From assembly GCF_036231945.1 (NCBI RefSeq), contig NZ_CP109599.1, positions 6,475,501 through 6,539,500 on the forward strand: a stretch of 64,000 bases of DNA, read 5' to 3'. Below are positions 40,523 to 49,626 of the stretch, piece after piece. Below the pieces are notes generated by a model, which worked only from the letters and a program-made list of their open reading frames with translations, was not told the DNA's origin and did not search any database. This stretch comes from Streptomyces sp. NBC_01429 (GTDB lineage: Bacteria > Actinomycetota > Actinomycetes > Streptomycetales > Streptomycetaceae). The translations under genes were made by a program, and so were the position numbers. The stretch's first letter is position 1, and each line of letters opens with the position of its first letter.

Positions 40523-42853
40523 TCACCCCGGCTGTGCCGCCGGAGCCAGCAGCGCTTCCAGCAGCGGACGCAGCCGGGTGGTGCGGTCCTCTGAGGGGAT
40601 GTCCGCCACGGCGCGGGCCAGCGCCTGGTCGACGCCGTGGACCACCGACAGATGGCGCTCGCCCCGGCCGAAGGCCGTGTAGACCCAGGGGCGGCTGAGA
40701 CCCGGCGCCGCGTCGCCCGGGAGTACGACGACCGCCGCGGGCCAGCGCATCCCCGCCGCCTGGTGCGCGGTGAGGGCCCAGCCGTGGCGTACGGCCGACT
40801 CGACGCGGTCCCGGGGGACGACGACAGCCTCGCCCGCGCAGTCCAGCCGCAGCCCCTCGGCGTCCGCCGAGAGCACCGTGCCGCGAAGGGTCCGGCCCGG
40901 CGCCGGTACGTAGGCGACGCTGTCGCCCGGGTCGAAGCCGCCGAACGCGCCGGGACCCGGATTGAGCCGCTGCTTGAGGGCCGCGTTCAGGGCGCGCGTA
41001 CCGGCGGAGCCGCCATGGCCCACCGTGATGACCTGCGTCTGTCCCGGCTCCACGCCGAAGGCGCGCGGCACCGACTCGGCGACCAGCTGCACCGTGCGGT
41101 GCACGGCCTCGCCCGCGTCACGGACCGGGACGATCACCACCTCCTTGCCGGGCGCCTCGACCTGGTTCAGCTCGCCGATGCCGATCCCCGACACCAGCTC
41201 GCCCACCGGTCCGGGATCGGGGGTACGGGAGGCGACGCGCGGACACACTCCGGCCGCGAGCAGATCCCCGAACACCCGGCCCGCTCCCGCCGACCACAGC
41301 ACCCCGGGATCGCCGCTGAGCACGAGCCGGGCGGCGTCCGGCAGCGACTCCACGAGCATCGCGGCCGTCTCCACGTCCAGCTGCGGCGCGTCCAGCACCA
41401 CGAGGAGGTCCAGCGCGAAGGCGCCCTCGGCGTCCCGCCCCGGGCCCTGGGCCCCGGCGAGCAGCCCGGCCACGGTGACCGCGCCGACGTCGGCGCCCAG
41501 CCGCGCTCGGCCGTTCTCGCTGTGGACCGCGACGAGCGCGCGCAGCCCGAGAGCGCGCGCGGCCATGGCCAGGGCGACCGGCTCGGCGCGCGCCGCCTCG
41601 CCGCCGGTGTGCAGCACGAGCGCGTGGCCCGCGACGGCGCGGATCAGCTCGGCCGCCGAGGGGGAGGGGGCCCCGGCCGCCGCCTCGGCCCAGGACTCCC
41701 CGGCGGCGCCGGAGACTTCCTGGCCGGTCTTGATCAGCCGCGCGAGCCCGTCCGCGAGGCTCTCCTCGGCGAGCGCGTACCGGTCGAGTCCCAGCAGCAC
41801 CGAGGCCGGCGCGTGGTCCGTGGCCGCCTCCGGGCTGTCCTCCTCGCCGGGGGCCGACTCCGTACCGTCGTCACCGTCCTGCGCACCGTCCTGGAAGACC
41901 AGCACGGCCCCCTCGGCGACGGCGTGCCGCACCGCCGCGTCCGGATCGGGCACCGCGTGCCCGGCGAGCGCCTCGCGCACCGAGGACGCCTCCAGCGCGG
42001 TGTGACCGCGCAGCGCGGCGCGCTCCAGCAGCCGGCCGACGAGCGCGGCGGCCCTGCGCTCGTCACCGGGGCCGCACGCCGCCCCCAGCAGCGCCCGGGC
42101 GAATCCGTCGGCCTGCTCAGGCCGTACCCCCGGAGCGGAGAGCAGCAGCCACGGGTTCTCGCGGAGCGCGTCGGCGGCCCGCTCCCCGAGCGCGTCGCAC
42201 AGCTGCCCGGCGAGCGCCTCCGGGGCGCCGCCCTCCCCGAGCACGGCCCGGACGGCGGCCATGGCCTCGGGCGGTGTGGCCCGCGCCCCGGACGAGGCAG
42301 CCGCGGAGTGGACGGGGGCATGGTCCTGGGCGCCGGCCGAGGAGGGCGCGGAGACGTCCCCCGGGGCCCCGGGGGACGCCTCGGGCCGCGGCGGGCCGAC
42401 GGGGGCCTCGGGAGCCCGCTCGGGCGCCGCACGCGCCAGCAGGGACGGATCCACGGGGGCGCCGCTCTCCATGGCCCGTACGGCGGCGAGCAGATCGGCG
42501 GCCTGTCCGCTCAGCTTCGTCCCGGCGGGGATCGGCCCCTCCTTCTCCGCCTTCCGCCGCTCGATCCGCTCCCGCAGCTCCCGCTGCGCGGCCAACTCGG
42601 CCGCGGCCTCCGACAAGGCGGCCGCGGCCTCGGCGTCGTCCCCGGACTTCTCCCCGGCGGAGCCGGTATCCCCGGAGTCGGCGCCATCGGCGTCCGTGCC
42701 ACCGGGCTCCGTACCGTCGCCGCCGTTCGCAGCCTCGCCGTTCGTACCTTCGTCGTCCGGCGCGGGCTCGGTGGCGTCGTCGGCGGCCCGGTCGGCGGGC
42801 TCGGGCACCGGCTCGGCCTCCGCCACGGCGGCGGGGTCGCGGTCCGTACTCAC
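40523..42853 (-). CDS. RecD2-like helicase-related protein with degenerate Walker A
   Basis: A 776-residue protein. The N-terminal 150 residues are acidic, low-complexity and coiled (AAELAAQRELRERIERRKAEKEG). The middle has helix-hairpin-helix-like repeats (ALGERAADALRENPWLLLSAPGV), as in RecD2/RecD-like proteins. The ATPase part has VLHTGGEAARAEPVAL (about residue 410) where GGPGTGKT is expected, LLVVLDAPQLD for motif II, LVLSGDPGVLWSAG for motif III and GWALTAHQAAGMRWPAAVVVLPGD for the C-terminal motif. The P-loop Gly-Lys-Thr is gone, so ATP hydrolysis is doubtful. GTG start overlaps the aldo/keto reductase stop. Confidence 0.75.
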   Translation of the reverse strand: MSTDRDPAAVAEAEPVPEPADRAADDATEPAPDDEGTNGEAANGGDGTEPGGTDADGADSGDTGSAGEKSGDDAEAAAALSEAAAELAAQRELRERIERRKAEKEGPIPAGTKLSGQAADLLAAVRAMESGAPVDPSLLARAAPERAPEAPVGPPRPEASPGAPGDVSAPSSAGAQDHAPVHSAAASSGARATPPEAMAAVRAVLGEGGAPEALAGQLCDALGERAADALRENPWLLLSAPGVRPEQADGFARALLGAACGPGDERRAAALVGRLLERAALRGHTALEASSVREALAGHAVPDPDAAVRHAVAEGAVLVFQDGAQDGDDGTESAPGEEDSPEAATDHAPASVLLGLDRYALAEESLADGLARLIKTGQEVSGAAGESWAEAAAGAPSPSAAELIRAVAGHALVLHTGGEAARAEPVALAMAARALGLRALVAVHSENGRARLGADVGAVTVAGLLAGAQGPGRDAEGAFALDLLVVLDAPQLDVETAAMLVESLPDAARLVLSGDPGVLWSAGAGRVFGDLLAAGVCPRVASRTPDPGPVGELVSGIGIGELNQVEAPGKEVVIVPVRDAGEAVHRTVQLVAESVPRAFGVEPGQTQVITVGHGGSAGTRALNAALKQRLNPGPGAFGGFDPGDSVAYVPAPGRTLRGTVLSADAEGLRLDCAGEAVVVPRDRVESAVRHGWALTAHQAAGMRWPAAVVVLPGDAAPGLSRPWVYTAFGRGERHLSVVHGVDQALARAVADIPSEDRTTRLRPLLEALLAPAAQPG

Positions 42854-43833
42854 AGCGTGCTCCAGTCCTGATCGGGATAGCGGTGCACGGGCGCCGACAC
42901 ATCGTCGAGCGCCTGGCAGATCTCGTCAGGAAGACTAAGGCTCTCCACTGACAACGCGGCCGTGAGCTGCTGTGCGTTGCGCGCGCCCACGATCGGCGCC
43001 ACGACCCCGGGGCGGTCCCTGACCCAGGCCAGCGCCACCTCCAGGGGCGTCGCTGCCAGCCCCTCTGCGGCCGTCACGACGGCGTCCACGATCCGTCGCG
43101 CCGCCTCGTCCAGATAAGGCTCGACGAACGGCGCCATCTGCTCGGACGCGCCCCGCGAGTCCGGCGGTGTGCTGTGCCGGTACTTGCCGGTGAGGACCCC
43201 GCGGCCGAGCGGGGACGAGGGCAGCAGCCCGACCTCCAGGTCGCTCGCTGCGGGCAGCACCTCGCGCTCCACTCCGCGCTGGAGCAGTGAGTACTCCATC
43301 TGGGTGCTGGCCAGCCGGGTGCGTATCCCGGGCGCGGCGAGCTGCCAGGTGGCGGCCTTGGCCAGCTGCCAGCCGCAGTAGTTCGACACCCCCGCGTATC
43401 TGGCCCGGCCGCTGGTGACCGCGATGTCCAGCGCGCTGAGGGTCTCCTCCAGCGGTGTGTCGGTGTCGAAGGCGTGGATCTGCCACAGATCCACGTAGTC
43501 CGTCCCCAGCCGCTCCAGCGACGCGTCCAGCGCGGAGAGCAGATACCCCCGCGACCCGTCGAAGCGGCGGTACGGATCGGGCACACTGCCTGCCTTCGTC
43601 GCGATGATCAGATCCCGGCGCGGTACGAGCCGTTCGACGAGGCGGCCGAGCAGATATTCGGCCTCCCCGCCGCCGTACACGTCCGCCGTGTCGATCAGCG
43701 TGCCGCCGACTTCCCAGAATGTCTTCAACTGGTCGGCGGCGTCGTGTTCGTCGGTGTCCCGTCCCCAGGTCAGGGTGCCGAGCCCGATCCTGGACACACG
43801 CAGGCCGGTACGGCCGAGATGCCTCTGCTCCAT
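42850..43833 (-). CDS. Aldo/keto reductase
   Basis: A 327-residue AKR barrel: MEQRHLGRTGLRVSRIGLGTLTWG, catalytic GGTLIDTADVYGGGEAE (Asp and Tyr), LIIATKAG (Lys), DLWQIHAFD (His) and the NADPH end APIVGARNAQQL. Complete tetrad. ATG at MEQRHLG is chosen because the fold begins there; upstream in-frame starts only add unrelated residues. Stop overlaps the RecD-like start (GTGA). Substrate unknown. Confidence 0.9.
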   Translation of the reverse strand: MEQRHLGRTGLRVSRIGLGTLTWGRDTDEHDAADQLKTFWEVGGTLIDTADVYGGGEAEYLLGRLVERLVPRRDLIIATKAGSVPDPYRRFDGSRGYLLSALDASLERLGTDYVDLWQIHAFDTDTPLEETLSALDIAVTSGRARYAGVSNYCGWQLAKAATWQLAAPGIRTRLASTQMEYSLLQRGVEREVLPAASDLEVGLLPSSPLGRGVLTGKYRHSTPPDSRGASEQMAPFVEPYLDEAARRIVDAVVTAAEGLAATPLEVALAWVRDRPGVVAPIVGARNAQQLTAALSVESLSLPDEICQALDDVSAPVHRYPDQDWSTL

Positions 43834-43941
43834 GGCCGTTGAGATTACTGGCCATGGCACCACGCCGAGAGAGCCTGTGGACAACGGGGCCCTGACGGAT
43901 GCCGGGACGGCGCGCTAGAGTCCCGCACACAGGGACGTTAC

Positions 43942-43996
43942 TCATCGGTAATCAGTGCCCGTTCATCGGGTCATCGGCTCATCGGTGTCTCATCGG
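43942..43996. repeat. Five copies of TCATCGG upstream of the luciferase-like gene
   Basis: TCATCGG at 43942, 43963, 43971, 43979 and 43990, all in the same direction, ending 20 bases before the start codon of the next gene. Two steps are exactly eight bases and one is 21. May be a multi-copy binding site or a slippage repeat. Confidence 0.6.
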
Positions 43997-44016
43997 TATT
44001 CGGCAAGGGAGTGGCT

Positions 44017-45069
44017 ATGCGGCTCGGCATCAACCTCGGTTACTGGGGCGCGGGGATGGACAGCGACAATCTCGCGGTCGCGCAGGAGGCGGACCGGCTC
44101 GGCTACGACGTCTGCTGGGCCGCCGAGGCGTACGGCTCCGACGCTCCGACCGTCCTGAGCTGGGTCGCCGCGCAGACCGAGTCCATCGACGTGGGGTCCG
44201 CGATCCTCCAGATCCCGGCGCGCCAGCCGGCGATGACGGCGATGACCGCGGCCACCCTCGACTCCCTGTCCGGCGGCCGGTTCCGGCTCGGCCTCGGTGT
44301 CTCGGGACCGCAGGTCTCCGAGGGCTGGTACGGCGTGAAGTTCGACAAGCCGCTGGCCCGCACCCGGGAGTACGTCGAGATCGTCCGCCGGGCCATGAGC
44401 CGCGAACGGCTCTCCTACGAAGGCGCGCACTGGACGCTGCCGCTGCCCGGCGGCCCCGGCAAGCCGCTGAAGCTCACCGTCCACCCGGAGCGCGAGCACA
44501 TCCCGCTCTACATCGCCGCGATCGGCCCGAAGAACCTGGAGCAGACCGGGGAGATCGCCGACGGCGCGCTGCTGATCTTCCCCTCGGCGGCGCACCTGGA
44601 GGAGACGGCGATCAGCCATCTGCGGGCGGGCCGCGCGAAGGCCGGGCTGACCATGGAGGGCTTCGACGTCTGTCCCACCGTCCCGCTCGCGGTGGGCGAG
44701 GACGTCCACGCGCTGGCCGACACGTTCCGCCCGTACACCGCCCTGTACGTGGGCGGCATGGGAAGCCGCAGCCAGAACTTCTACAACCGGCTCGCGGGGA
44801 GCATGGGGTACGAGAAGGAGGCCGCGGAGATCCAGGACAAGTACCTCTCCGGCGACAAGGACGGCGCCGCGGCCGCCGTACCGCACCAGCTGATCGACTC
44901 GACCACGCTGCTGGGCACGGTCGACCGGATCGCCGACCGGATGCGGGAGTACGCCGCCGCCGGCGTCACCACGCTGACCCTCGCCCCGGCCGGCTTCACC
45001 CTCGACGAGCGGCTCAACGCGCTGCGCGTCGGCACGCAGGCCCTGGAGCGGGCCGGCCTGGCCTCATGA
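44017..45069 (+). CDS. Luciferase-like (LLM) F420-dependent oxidoreductase
   Basis: A 350-residue LLM barrel: LGINLGYWGAGMDSDNLAVAQEADRLGYDVCWAAEAYGSDAPTVLSWVA, SAILQIPARQPAMTAMTAATLDSLSGGRFRLGLGVSGPQVSEGWYG, and IPLYIAAIGPKNLEQTGEIADGALL. Streptomyces members use F420 more often than FMN. ATG follows AAGGGAG; a GTG two codons upstream is possible. The TCATCGG cluster precedes it. Substrate unknown. Confidence 0.88.
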   Translation: MRLGINLGYWGAGMDSDNLAVAQEADRLGYDVCWAAEAYGSDAPTVLSWVAAQTESIDVGSAILQIPARQPAMTAMTAATLDSLSGGRFRLGLGVSGPQVSEGWYGVKFDKPLARTREYVEIVRRAMSRERLSYEGAHWTLPLPGGPGKPLKLTVHPEREHIPLYIAAIGPKNLEQTGEIADGALLIFPSAAHLEETAISHLRAGRAKAGLTMEGFDVCPTVPLAVGEDVHALADTFRPYTALYVGGMGSRSQNFYNRLAGSMGYEKEAAEIQDKYLSGDKDGAAAAVPHQLIDSTTLLGTVDRIADRMREYAAAGVTTLTLAPAGFTLDERLNALRVGTQALERAGLAS

Positions 45070-45272
45070 GTCCGCGGCCGTGGTGGGGGCTCGGGGTGTC
45101 TTCCCCGCCACGGCCGTCGCTTACAACAACGCCTCCGGGTGCCGTCGGTTACGCGCCGGACGGATCCCCGTACTCCTTCTTTCGGCTCAGCGGAACGGCG
45201 CACCTGTTGCCGGTCGCCCCGTACCCCTCTTGACTCGATGTCCGGGGGTCTGTTCGGGGTCTGTCCCGATGG

Positions 45273-46082
45273 ATGGCGGCGATGGAGGCGGCAGTGGTGC
45301 TCTCGGCCCGGAGTCTGTTCCAGGAGATCCTGGACAACGACCGTTCCTACCGGCTGTTCTGCTCCATCGCGGCCAGCGGCGAGGCCCAGGGCGGCTGGGA
45401 GAACAGCCGGATCGCCGCTCTGGTGCCCGCGTCCATGCGGGACCTCGCCCCCAGGATCACCCGGCACGGCACGGACGAGGACAAGCACGGACGGATCTTC
45501 GACGCCCTGCTGCGCAAGCGCCGCCTCGACCCCGTCGAGGTGCCGCCGGAGACCGACTACACGATGCTGCTGGAGCGGCGGGGCATCGGGCTCACGCACG
45601 TCAAGCTGCGCGGGGACCGGCCGTTGACCGAGGAGGACGTCGTCGTCTACCTCGCGCACAGCCGGATCACCGAGCAGCGGGCCTCCGACCAGATGAGGAT
45701 GCTGGTCAGGTACTTCGGTGACCATCCCGAGGTCGGCAGGGCCGTCAGGGCGATCAGCGCCGACGAGGACAACCATCTCGCCTACTGCAACGAGGAGCTG
45801 CTGCGGCTGGCGCGGGCGGGCCGGGGCCCGCTGATCCAACGGGTGCTGCGCGAGTGCGCCCTCGCCGAGATCGAGGTCTACCGGGAGGTGAGCCTCGCCG
45901 TGATGGACCGGATGGGCCGCCTCCTGGGCTGGCCGCCGCCCAAGGCGGCGCTGCTCGCGGCGGGGATCCGCGCGATGTACGGGTACGAACGCCTCGTCGG
46001 CTGGCGCCGGATGGTCACGCTCAGGATGCCGGAGCGCCGCGACCCCCTCGGCCGTCCCGCGGCCGCGGCCCCGGTCTTCTGA
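45273..46082 (+). CDS. Ferritin-like di-iron protein
   Basis: A 269-residue helical protein with two Glu-x-x-His motifs, TDEDKHG and ADEDNHL, plus Glu in ASGEAQGGWENS and AEIEVYREVS, the pattern of a four-helix di-iron bundle. It resembles rubrerythrin/ferritin-like proteins rather than iron-storage ferritin. Cytoplasmic, no signal. Start is one of two nearby ATGs (45273 or 45282). Iron or oxidative-stress handling is plausible; the reaction is not known. Confidence 0.75.
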   Translation: MAAMEAAVVLSARSLFQEILDNDRSYRLFCSIAASGEAQGGWENSRIAALVPASMRDLAPRITRHGTDEDKHGRIFDALLRKRRLDPVEVPPETDYTMLLERRGIGLTHVKLRGDRPLTEEDVVVYLAHSRITEQRASDQMRMLVRYFGDHPEVGRAVRAISADEDNHLAYCNEELLRLARAGRGPLIQRVLRECALAEIEVYREVSLAVMDRMGRLLGWPPPKAALLAAGIRAMYGYERLVGWRRMVTLRMPERRDPLGRPAAAAPVF

Positions 46083-46116
46083 GCGGCTCACGCGACGAGC
46101 GGCCCGCGCGATCGGG

Positions 46117-47139
46117 TCAGAGCCAGCCGCGCCGCTTGAACTGCCGGTAGAGGCCGAAGACCACGACCGCCATGAAGACGATCACGGTCGGATAGGCCCA
46201 TACGTACTTCAGCTCCGGCATGTGCTTGAAGTTCATGCCGTAGATGCCCGCGACCATCGTCGGGACGGCCGCCATGGCGGCCCAGGCCGAGATCTTGCGC
46301 ATGTCGTCGTTCTGCCGCACGCCCATCTGCGCCAGATGCGCCGAGAGGATGTCGGAGAGCAGCCGGTCGAGCCCCTCCACCTGCTCGTTGGCGTGCAGCA
46401 GATGGTCGTTGACGTCGCGGAAGAACGGCTGCGCGTGCTCATGGACGAAGGGCACCCCCGCGCCCGCCAGCCGGGCCATCGGCGCGCCCAGCGGCCCGGT
46501 GGCGCGGCGGAACTCCAGCACCTGCCGCTTGAAGTTGTAGATCCGGGCGGCGGTCGGTGTCCCCTGGCCGGCGGCCCGGGTGCCGGGCCCGCTGTCGCCG
46601 CCGTCCGGCGCGAAGACGTCGGCCTCCAGCTCCTCCAGATCGACCTGGAGCTCCCCGGCCACCTCGATGTAGTGGTCGACGACCGCGTCGCTGACCGCGT
46701 ACATGACGGAGGTGGGGCCGTGTCTGAGGACCTCGGGCTCGGCCTCCAGGCGCCGCCGTACGGCCGCCAGCGCGGCCCCCTCGCCGTGCCGGACGGTGAC
46801 CACGAAGGAGTCCCCTATGAAGACCATCAGTTCGCCCGTGGTGACCGCGTCGCTCCGCGGGTCGTAGGCCACCGGCTTGAGGACCATGAAGAGCGAGTCG
46901 TCGTAGACCTCCAGCTTGGGCCGCTGATGCGCGGTGAGCGCGTCCTCCACGGCCAGCGGATGCAGCCCGAACTCGCCGCTCACCCTCTCGAACTCGGCCG
47001 GGGTGGCCTCGTGCAGCCCGAGCCACAGGAACGCGTCGCCCTCGGCCCGTGCCTCGGCGAGGGCGTCGGAGAAGTCGGCGGGCCCGTCGGTGCGGCGTCC
47101 GTCGCGGTAAATGGCGCAGTCCACGATCACGGCGGGCAT
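46117..47139 (-). CDS. corA: CorA-type magnesium/cobalt transporter
   Basis: A 340-residue protein with a large cytoplasmic N-terminal domain (FLWLGLHEATPAEFERVSGEFGLHPLAVEDAL, HQRPKLEVYDDSLFMVLKPV), a long helix, and two C-terminal membrane helices joined by the signature YGMNFKHMPEL (GMN). It forms pentameric divalent-metal channels. ATG at MPAVIVDCA has GGGAAG upstream; a longer in-frame start adds only Arg/Pro-rich sequence. Divergent from the phosphatase gene. Confidence 0.93.
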   Translation of the reverse strand: MPAVIVDCAIYRDGRRTDGPADFSDALAEARAEGDAFLWLGLHEATPAEFERVSGEFGLHPLAVEDALTAHQRPKLEVYDDSLFMVLKPVAYDPRSDAVTTGELMVFIGDSFVVTVRHGEGAALAAVRRRLEAEPEVLRHGPTSVMYAVSDAVVDHYIEVAGELQVDLEELEADVFAPDGGDSGPGTRAAGQGTPTAARIYNFKRQVLEFRRATGPLGAPMARLAGAGVPFVHEHAQPFFRDVNDHLLHANEQVEGLDRLLSDILSAHLAQMGVRQNDDMRKISAWAAMAAVPTMVAGIYGMNFKHMPELKYVWAYPTVIVFMAVVVFGLYRQFKRRGWL

Positions 47140-47263
47140 TCTTCCCTTTTCCGGTCCCGGCCGCACCCCCTGACCTCCCCCGACCTTCCTCCGGCCACCC
47201 GCGGCCCCCGGCGGCCTCCGTCCGGCGCCCCGCGCATCCGGCACGCGCCATAGGCTTGCGGGC

Positions 47264-47950
47264 ATGGCCACGTTGATCCTCGTACGTCATGGACGGTCCA
47301 CCGCCAACACCGCCGGGCTGCTCGCGGGCTGGACGCCCGGCGTCGCCCTCGACGAGCGCGGCGCCGCGCAGGCCGCCGGGCTGCCGGGGCGGCTGGCGGG
47401 GGTGCCGCTCGCCGCCGTCGTCTCCAGCCCCTTGCAGCGCTGTCTGGAGACGCTCCAGCCGCTGCTCGACGCCAGGCCCGGGACCGAGGTACGGACCGAC
47501 GAGCGGATCGGCGAGTGCCATTACGGCGACTGGTCGGGCCGCAAGCTCGCCGAGCTGGCCGACGAGCCGCTGATGGCGGTCGTCCAGCAGCACCCGTCCG
47601 CCGCCGTGTTCCCCGGCGGCGAGTCGATGCGCGCGATGCAGACACGCGCGGTCGAGGCGGTACGGGAGTGGAACGCGCGCGTGGAGGAGGAGCACGGCGA
47701 GGACGCCGTCTTCGTGATGTGCTCCCACGGAGACGTCATCAAGTCCCTTGTGGCGGACGCCCTGGGGATGCATCTCGATCTTTTCCAGCGGATCCATGTG
47801 GACCCGTGTTCGGTGACCGCCATCCGTTACACCCGGTTGCGCCCGTTTGTGCTGCGGCTCGGCGACACGGGGGATCTCGGCGGGCTGGCGCCGCGCGAGA
47901 GCGGCGGTGGCGCGACCGGGGTGGTGGGCGGCGGCGCGGGAGCACCGTGA
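47264..47950 (+). CDS. Histidine phosphatase (phosphoglycerate-mutase-like, MSMEG_4193 type)
   Basis: A 228-residue protein with LILVRHGRSTANTAG (catalytic His), SSPLQRCLETLQPL (Arg), IGECHYGDWSG and VMCSHGDVIKSLVADALG (second His). Actinobacteria carry this gene next to the DUF3090 and PI3K-fold genes, as here, which suggests a shared pathway; substrate unknown. A Gly/Ala-rich tail may be unstructured. Confidence 0.9.
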   Translation: MATLILVRHGRSTANTAGLLAGWTPGVALDERGAAQAAGLPGRLAGVPLAAVVSSPLQRCLETLQPLLDARPGTEVRTDERIGECHYGDWSGRKLAELADEPLMAVVQQHPSAAVFPGGESMRAMQTRAVEAVREWNARVEEEHGEDAVFVMCSHGDVIKSLVADALGMHLDLFQRIHVDPCSVTAIRYTRLRPFVLRLGDTGDLGGLAPRESGGGATGVVGGGAGAP

Positions 47951-48073
47951 TCGATCGGCGCAGTAGGGTGGACGCGCCGTCCGCGCGATCAGGGCGGCCC
48001 TTCCCGGGCCCCCGGTCCGCCCTGTTCCGTAGCTGATTTTCCGTTTCCGACGATTTTCCAAGGGAGACAGGAC

Positions 48074-48664
48074 GTGTCCCGTCAGGTGTTCCTCTACGAC
48101 CCACCGGACCGCTTCGTGGCCGGTACGGTCGGGCTGCCTGGACGCCGTACGTTCTTCCTCCAGGCTTCCGCCGCCGGGCGCGTCACCAGCGTCGCCCTGG
48201 AGAAGACCCAGGTGGCGGCGCTCGCCGAGCGCATCGACGAGCTGCTCGACGAGGTCGTGCGCCGCACCGGGGGCAATGCCCCCGTACCGGCCATGGCGCC
48301 CTCCGAGATCTCCGACTCCGCCCCGCTCGACGCTCCGGTCGAGGAGGAGTTCCGGGTCGGCACCATGGCGCTGGCCTGGGACGGCGACGAGCAGCGCATG
48401 ATCATCGAGGCGCAGGCGCTCGTCGAGCTGGAGGCCGACACCGACGAGGATCTGGCCGAGGCCGAGGAGCGGCTGCTCCAGGACGAGGAGAACGGTCCGC
48501 CGATGCTCCGCGTCCGGCTCTCCGGCGCCCAGGCCAGGGCCTTCGCCAAGCGCGCCCTGGACGTGGTCAACGCGGGCCGGCCGCCGTGCCCCCTGTGCAG
48601 CCTGCCGCTCGACCCGGAAGGACACGTATGCCCGCGCCAGAACGGATACCGCCGCGGAGCGTGA
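48074..48664 (+). CDS. DUF3090 family protein
   Basis: A 196-residue conserved actinobacterial protein: SRQVFLYDPPDRFVAGTVGLPGRRTFFLQA ... TSVALEKTQVAALAERIDELLDEV ... FRVGTMALAWD, and a C-terminal zinc-like PPCPLCSLPLDPEGHVCPRQNGY (two CxxC-type pairs). Function not established. GTG start with GGGAGA upstream. It overlaps the next gene by 37 bases in a different frame, so the two are coupled. Confidence 0.9.
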   Translation: MSRQVFLYDPPDRFVAGTVGLPGRRTFFLQASAAGRVTSVALEKTQVAALAERIDELLDEVVRRTGGNAPVPAMAPSEISDSAPLDAPVEEEFRVGTMALAWDGDEQRMIIEAQALVELEADTDEDLAEAEERLLQDEENGPPMLRVRLSGAQARAFAKRALDVVNAGRPPCPLCSLPLDPEGHVCPRQNGYRRGA

Positions 48665-49488
48665 GCGTGGTCGATCTGCTCGCCAAGGGGGAGCTGACGG
48701 TACGGGGCCGGATCCGTGAGGCGTCCAACGCGGTGCTCTACTGCTCCGTCGCGTACGAGGGCAGGGAGGCCCACTGCGTCTACAAGCCGGTCGCGGGGGA
48801 GCGGCCCCTGTGGGACTTCCCCGACGGGACCCTCGCCCAGCGCGAGGTGGCGGCGTACGAGGTCTCCGAGGCGACCGGCTGGGGTCTCGTTCCGCCGACC
48901 GTGCTGCGGGACGGGCCGTACGGCGAGGGCATGTGCCAGCTGTGGATCGACACCGAGCCCGACGCCGGTTCCGATACGGGCACCGACACCGACACCGATT
49001 CCCCGGGGCCCCTGCTGGCCCTCATCGAGGAGGAGGAGCCGGGCGAGGGCTGGAAGGCCATCGGCCTCGCCGAGGTCGGCGAGGGGAAGACCGCCCTGCT
49101 GGTGCACGCCGACGACGAGCGGCTGCGGCGCCTCGCCGTGCTCGACGCGGTGATCAACAACGGCGACCGCAAGGGCGGCCATCTGCTGCCCGCGCCCGAC
49201 GGACGGCTGTACGCCATCGACCACGGCGTCACCTTCAACGCGGACGACAAGCTGCGCACCCTGCTGTGGGGCTGGGCGGGCGAGCCGCTGACCGACCAGG
49301 CGACTGCGGTACTGGCCCGGCTCGCGGACGCCCTCGCCCCCGGCACGCCCCTCGCCACCCGACTGGCCGAACTCCTCACCGCGGCCGAGACCGACGCCGT
49401 ACGCGCCCGGGTCCGTGAGCTGCGACACACCGGCCGCCACCCCGAGCCGTCGGGACAGTGGCCGCCGATTCCCTGGCCTCCGGTGTGA
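48628..49488 (+). CDS. PI3K/HipA-fold kinase-like protein (SCO1664 family)
   Basis: A 286-residue protein: HCVYKPVAGERPLWDFPDGTLAQREVAAYEVSEATG (nucleotide-binding Lys strand and Glu), LAVLDAVINNGDRKGGHLL (catalytic loop with Asp, Asn) and LYAIDHGVTFN (metal Asp). This is the layout of the actinobacterial family linked with DUF3090 and the histidine phosphatase. Substrate unknown. ATG has GGAAGGA upstream and lies inside the DUF3090 gene. mshC follows. Confidence 0.85.
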   Translation: MPAPERIPPRSVSVVDLLAKGELTVRGRIREASNAVLYCSVAYEGREAHCVYKPVAGERPLWDFPDGTLAQREVAAYEVSEATGWGLVPPTVLRDGPYGEGMCQLWIDTEPDAGSDTGTDTDTDSPGPLLALIEEEEPGEGWKAIGLAEVGEGKTALLVHADDERLRRLAVLDAVINNGDRKGGHLLPAPDGRLYAIDHGVTFNADDKLRTLLWGWAGEPLTDQATAVLARLADALAPGTPLATRLAELLTAAETDAVRARVRELRHTGRHPEPSGQWPPIPWPPV

Positions 49489-49626
49489 GCGCGGGCCGCT
49501 GACCGCCGGGGCGGCCTGCGGCCGTACCCCGGAACCAGCTTCCGGCGCATCGCGCAAGAGGGCCCAACCGGCCATCACCGCGTATCCGGTTCGTATCCGG
49601 AAGTTCCATCCGGTTACGCTCATGAC

